48,648 bases of DNA from an uncultured Gammaproteobacteria bacterium (lineage in GTDB: Bacteria > Pseudomonadota > Gammaproteobacteria > GCA-002705445 > GCA-002716945). This document shows positions 48,001-48,648 of the stretch, one piece after another. The first letter of the stretch is position 1, and the number at the start of each line of letters is the position of its first letter. The position numbers and the translations under genes were made by a program. The notes beneath the pieces are model-generated. The model was not told where the DNA came from. It searched no databases and saw only the letters and a list, made by a program, of their open reading frames with translations. The DNA lies in assembly GCA_902605525.1 (NCBI GenBank), contig CACLCV010000005.1, positions 1-48,648 of the forward strand. Direction: 5' to 3'.

Positions 48001-48648
48001 ACACCGTTCAATGGAATTGTATTAACTGATTCGTTTCAACTACATGAACAAGAAAAAGATCTAGTTGCAGAAATATTGCCTGATAATTCAAACAGAAGGA
48101 CTAAACAAAAAGAAATAGAAAAGATTAAAGTAATAATTGCTAATCCGCCATATTCATCAGGTCAGAAGTCGCAGAATGATGATGCAGCAAATATAAAATA
48201 TTCACATCTCGACAAGTCAATTTTAAATTCATACAGTAAAGAGTCTAAAGCAACAAGGAAATCTTCGAATTATGATAGTTTTGTAAGGGCGTTTAAATGG
48301 GCATCTCATAGAATTGGTGATGAAGGTGTTATTGGATATGTAACTAATGGCAGTTGGTTAGAATCTAATTCCGGTGATGGCATGCGTAAGGTTTTAAAGG
48401 ATGAATTTACTAAAATTTATATAGTTAACTTAAGAGGAAATGCGAGGACACAAGGTGAATTGCGTAGAAAAGAGGGAGGAACATTATTTGGGTCCGGTAG
48501 TCGTGCTCCAATAGCAATTACAATACTTGTTAAAAATAAAAAGTCTAAAAAGAATGGAGAAATATTTTATTATGATATTGGAGACTATTTAAGTAGAGAT
48601 GAAAAACTTAGCAGTATTTCCAATTTTAAATCTATCACGGGAATTTTG
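45049..48648 (+). CDS. Type ISP-like single-chain restriction-modification enzyme (incomplete at window end)
   Basis: An uninterrupted frame of 1200 codons open at the right edge. Domains in order: an N-terminal Mrr-like endonuclease (about 20-145) with D67 and QCK (82-84); an SF2 helicase/translocase (about 165-620) with Walker A ACGTGKT (195-201), DEAH (325-328), TAT (361-363) and motif VI QSVGRVMR (581-588); a coupler rich in acidic residues near 670-720; and an N6-adenine methyltransferase (from about 880) with DPFTGTGTF (923-931) and NPPY (1032-1035). The start of target recognition follows. This order is that of LlaGI/LlaBIII-type enzymes (about 1,570 aa). TTG at 45049 is the first possible start; an in-frame TAA lies 6 nt upstream. 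Confidence 0.88.
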   Translation, partial: MTSFQNTVSIIRKKSKSDSALGSAFEQLSKVYLQNDATQIQQYSKVWTYTEWAKDREGYSNKDIGIDLVAKLRDQNSYCAIQCKCYQSNHSISKSDLDSFISAASTSDFSRLMLIDTSTESIGRNAQVVLDNLNKEYIRIQSSELEESRIDWMTYINDGDVKLQPKKIIRDHQIKALRAVKEGLSKEDRGKMIMACGTGKTFTSLRIAEEIAGAGKTVLYMVPSLSLMSQTVREWKNDADNDFTAFSACSDKKVGKRKSNDDHIEVNLNDLAFPATTDPRNLSEQIKSSDKSKMTVVFSTYHSIHVISDSQHKYDLPEFDLIICDEAHRTTGATLIDDDESNFVKIHNNENVKGKKRLYMTATPKIFGETAKKRADEGEVTLASMDDEETFGKTLFYRGFGWAVENNLLTDYKVIVLTMNEKIVSDRIQRSFTDGSELKLDDATKMIGCYKALAKIGIKDSNSEEIIKDSKPMKKALAFCQNIKISQIFSSEFSNVVNDYLSHENSSKQENLNLKVEVSHIDGTFNSEQRSEKLNWLKDETEENTCRVVSNVKCLSEGVDVPSLDAIMFLHPRKSQIEVVQSVGRVMRKARDKKLGYVILPVTVAPGVSAEKALNDNENYEVVWQILNALRSHDERFDSTINKIGLGEDVSNRIEIVDGVSAEELEATTAVVEDIKSKPKRDEDVGEDNNTDINIINDDETENTNINENEQLSFTITDLSSAIKAKIVEKCGTRDYWEKWANDIAKIAQNHITRINSIVLNSGTPERDSFMKFLNEIRDDLNPEITETDAIEMLAQHIITRPVFDALFKDNKFTSQNAVSKAMDGILSHIYKKNIDSESKSLEKFYLSVKRRAADIESSHARQSLVLELYDRFFRNAFPITTSKLGIVYTPIQVVDFIVHSVNDILRTDFNISLKDKDVHIIDPFTGTGTFITRLLQTGIMSKKDIKRKFNSEIHANEIVLLAYYIASINIESVYQEIINPEKYTPFNGIVLTDSFQLHEQEKDLVAEILPDNSNRRTKQKEIEKIKVIIANPPYSSGQKSQNDDAANIKYSHLDKSILNSYSKESKATRKSSNYDSFVRAFKWASHRIGDEGVIGYVTNGSWLESNSGDGMRKVLKDEFTKIYIVNLRGNARTQGELRRKEGGTLFGSGSRAPIAITILVKNKKSKKNGEIFYYDIGDYLSRDEKLSSISNFKSITGIL

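Noticed and set aside
1-48648. CRISPR arrays, insertion sequences or prophage genes
   Set aside because: No regularly spaced repeats, transposase motifs or phage structural proteins were seen; the only mobile-element signs are the two tRNA fragments and the restriction gene.

Overview
This window looks like a piece of the chromosome of a small-genome, AT-rich marine gammaproteobacterium, most like the SAR86 clade. The evidence is gene order and protein similarity judged by eye: a gyrA-pheA-hisC-tyrA-aroA-cmk-rpsA-ihfB-lapAB-pyrF block, a leuCDB-asd-fimV-truA-trpFBA-accD-folC-dedD-cvpA-purF block, a parE/parC topoisomerase IV pair, and a remnant of the mtaD-ubiG-gph arrangement that lies beside gyrA in Pseudomonas. 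Intergenic space is minimal, many start codons sit inside the preceding gene, and tRNAs lack an encoded CCA. The clade assignment is inference; no database search was possible.

Layout. Positions 1-289 (minus) hold the start of exonuclease I. 332-6341 (plus) is a topoisomerase IV / HtpX / EF-P run ending at a good intrinsic terminator. 6418-12787 is the accessory-looking part. It has a small membrane protein and an unusual photolyase-like protein whose FAD domain comes first. A minus-strand cluster follows: two 53-residue membrane proteins, a phage-type MazG-like protein, an NTF2-like protein, a small outer-membrane-like protein and a PQQ sugar dehydrogenase. A second, full-length photolyase/cryptochrome is preceded by a 58-residue membrane protein. 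This ends at tRNA-Arg(CCT), and a degenerate copy of that tRNA's 3' end lies about 2 kb away.

12822-28793 starts with tsaB (plus) converging on psd (minus), then a 14-kb, 15-gene plus-strand run from aroC to purF covering chorismate, leucine, aspartate-family, tryptophan, fatty-acid, folate and purine genes, followed by a small L,D-transpeptidase. 28790-31204 (minus) is gph, ubiG and a degenerate amidohydrolase that seems to have lost its metal ligands. 31303-42828 (plus) is gyrA through pyrF, supplying gyrase, aromatic amino acids, CMP kinase, ribosomal protein S1, IHF-beta, LPS assembly control and pyrimidine synthesis. 42823-44862 (minus) is an adenosine-kinase-like PfkB protein and ZapE.

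The right end (from about 44871) looks like the left edge of a genomic island. A 50-nt 3' half of a tRNA-Leu, cut off at the anticodon loop, lies just before a large single-chain restriction-modification gene of the Type ISP kind (Mrr-like nuclease, SF2 helicase/translocase and gamma-class N6-adenine methyltransferase in one polypeptide). That gene is open at the window edge after 1200 codons. A 16-bp inverted repeat covers an extended -10 promoter in front of it. The intact tRNA-Leu and an integrase are predicted beyond the right edge. I regard this island edge, the FAD-domain-first photolyase homologue and the metal-less amidohydrolase as the most interesting parts of the window.
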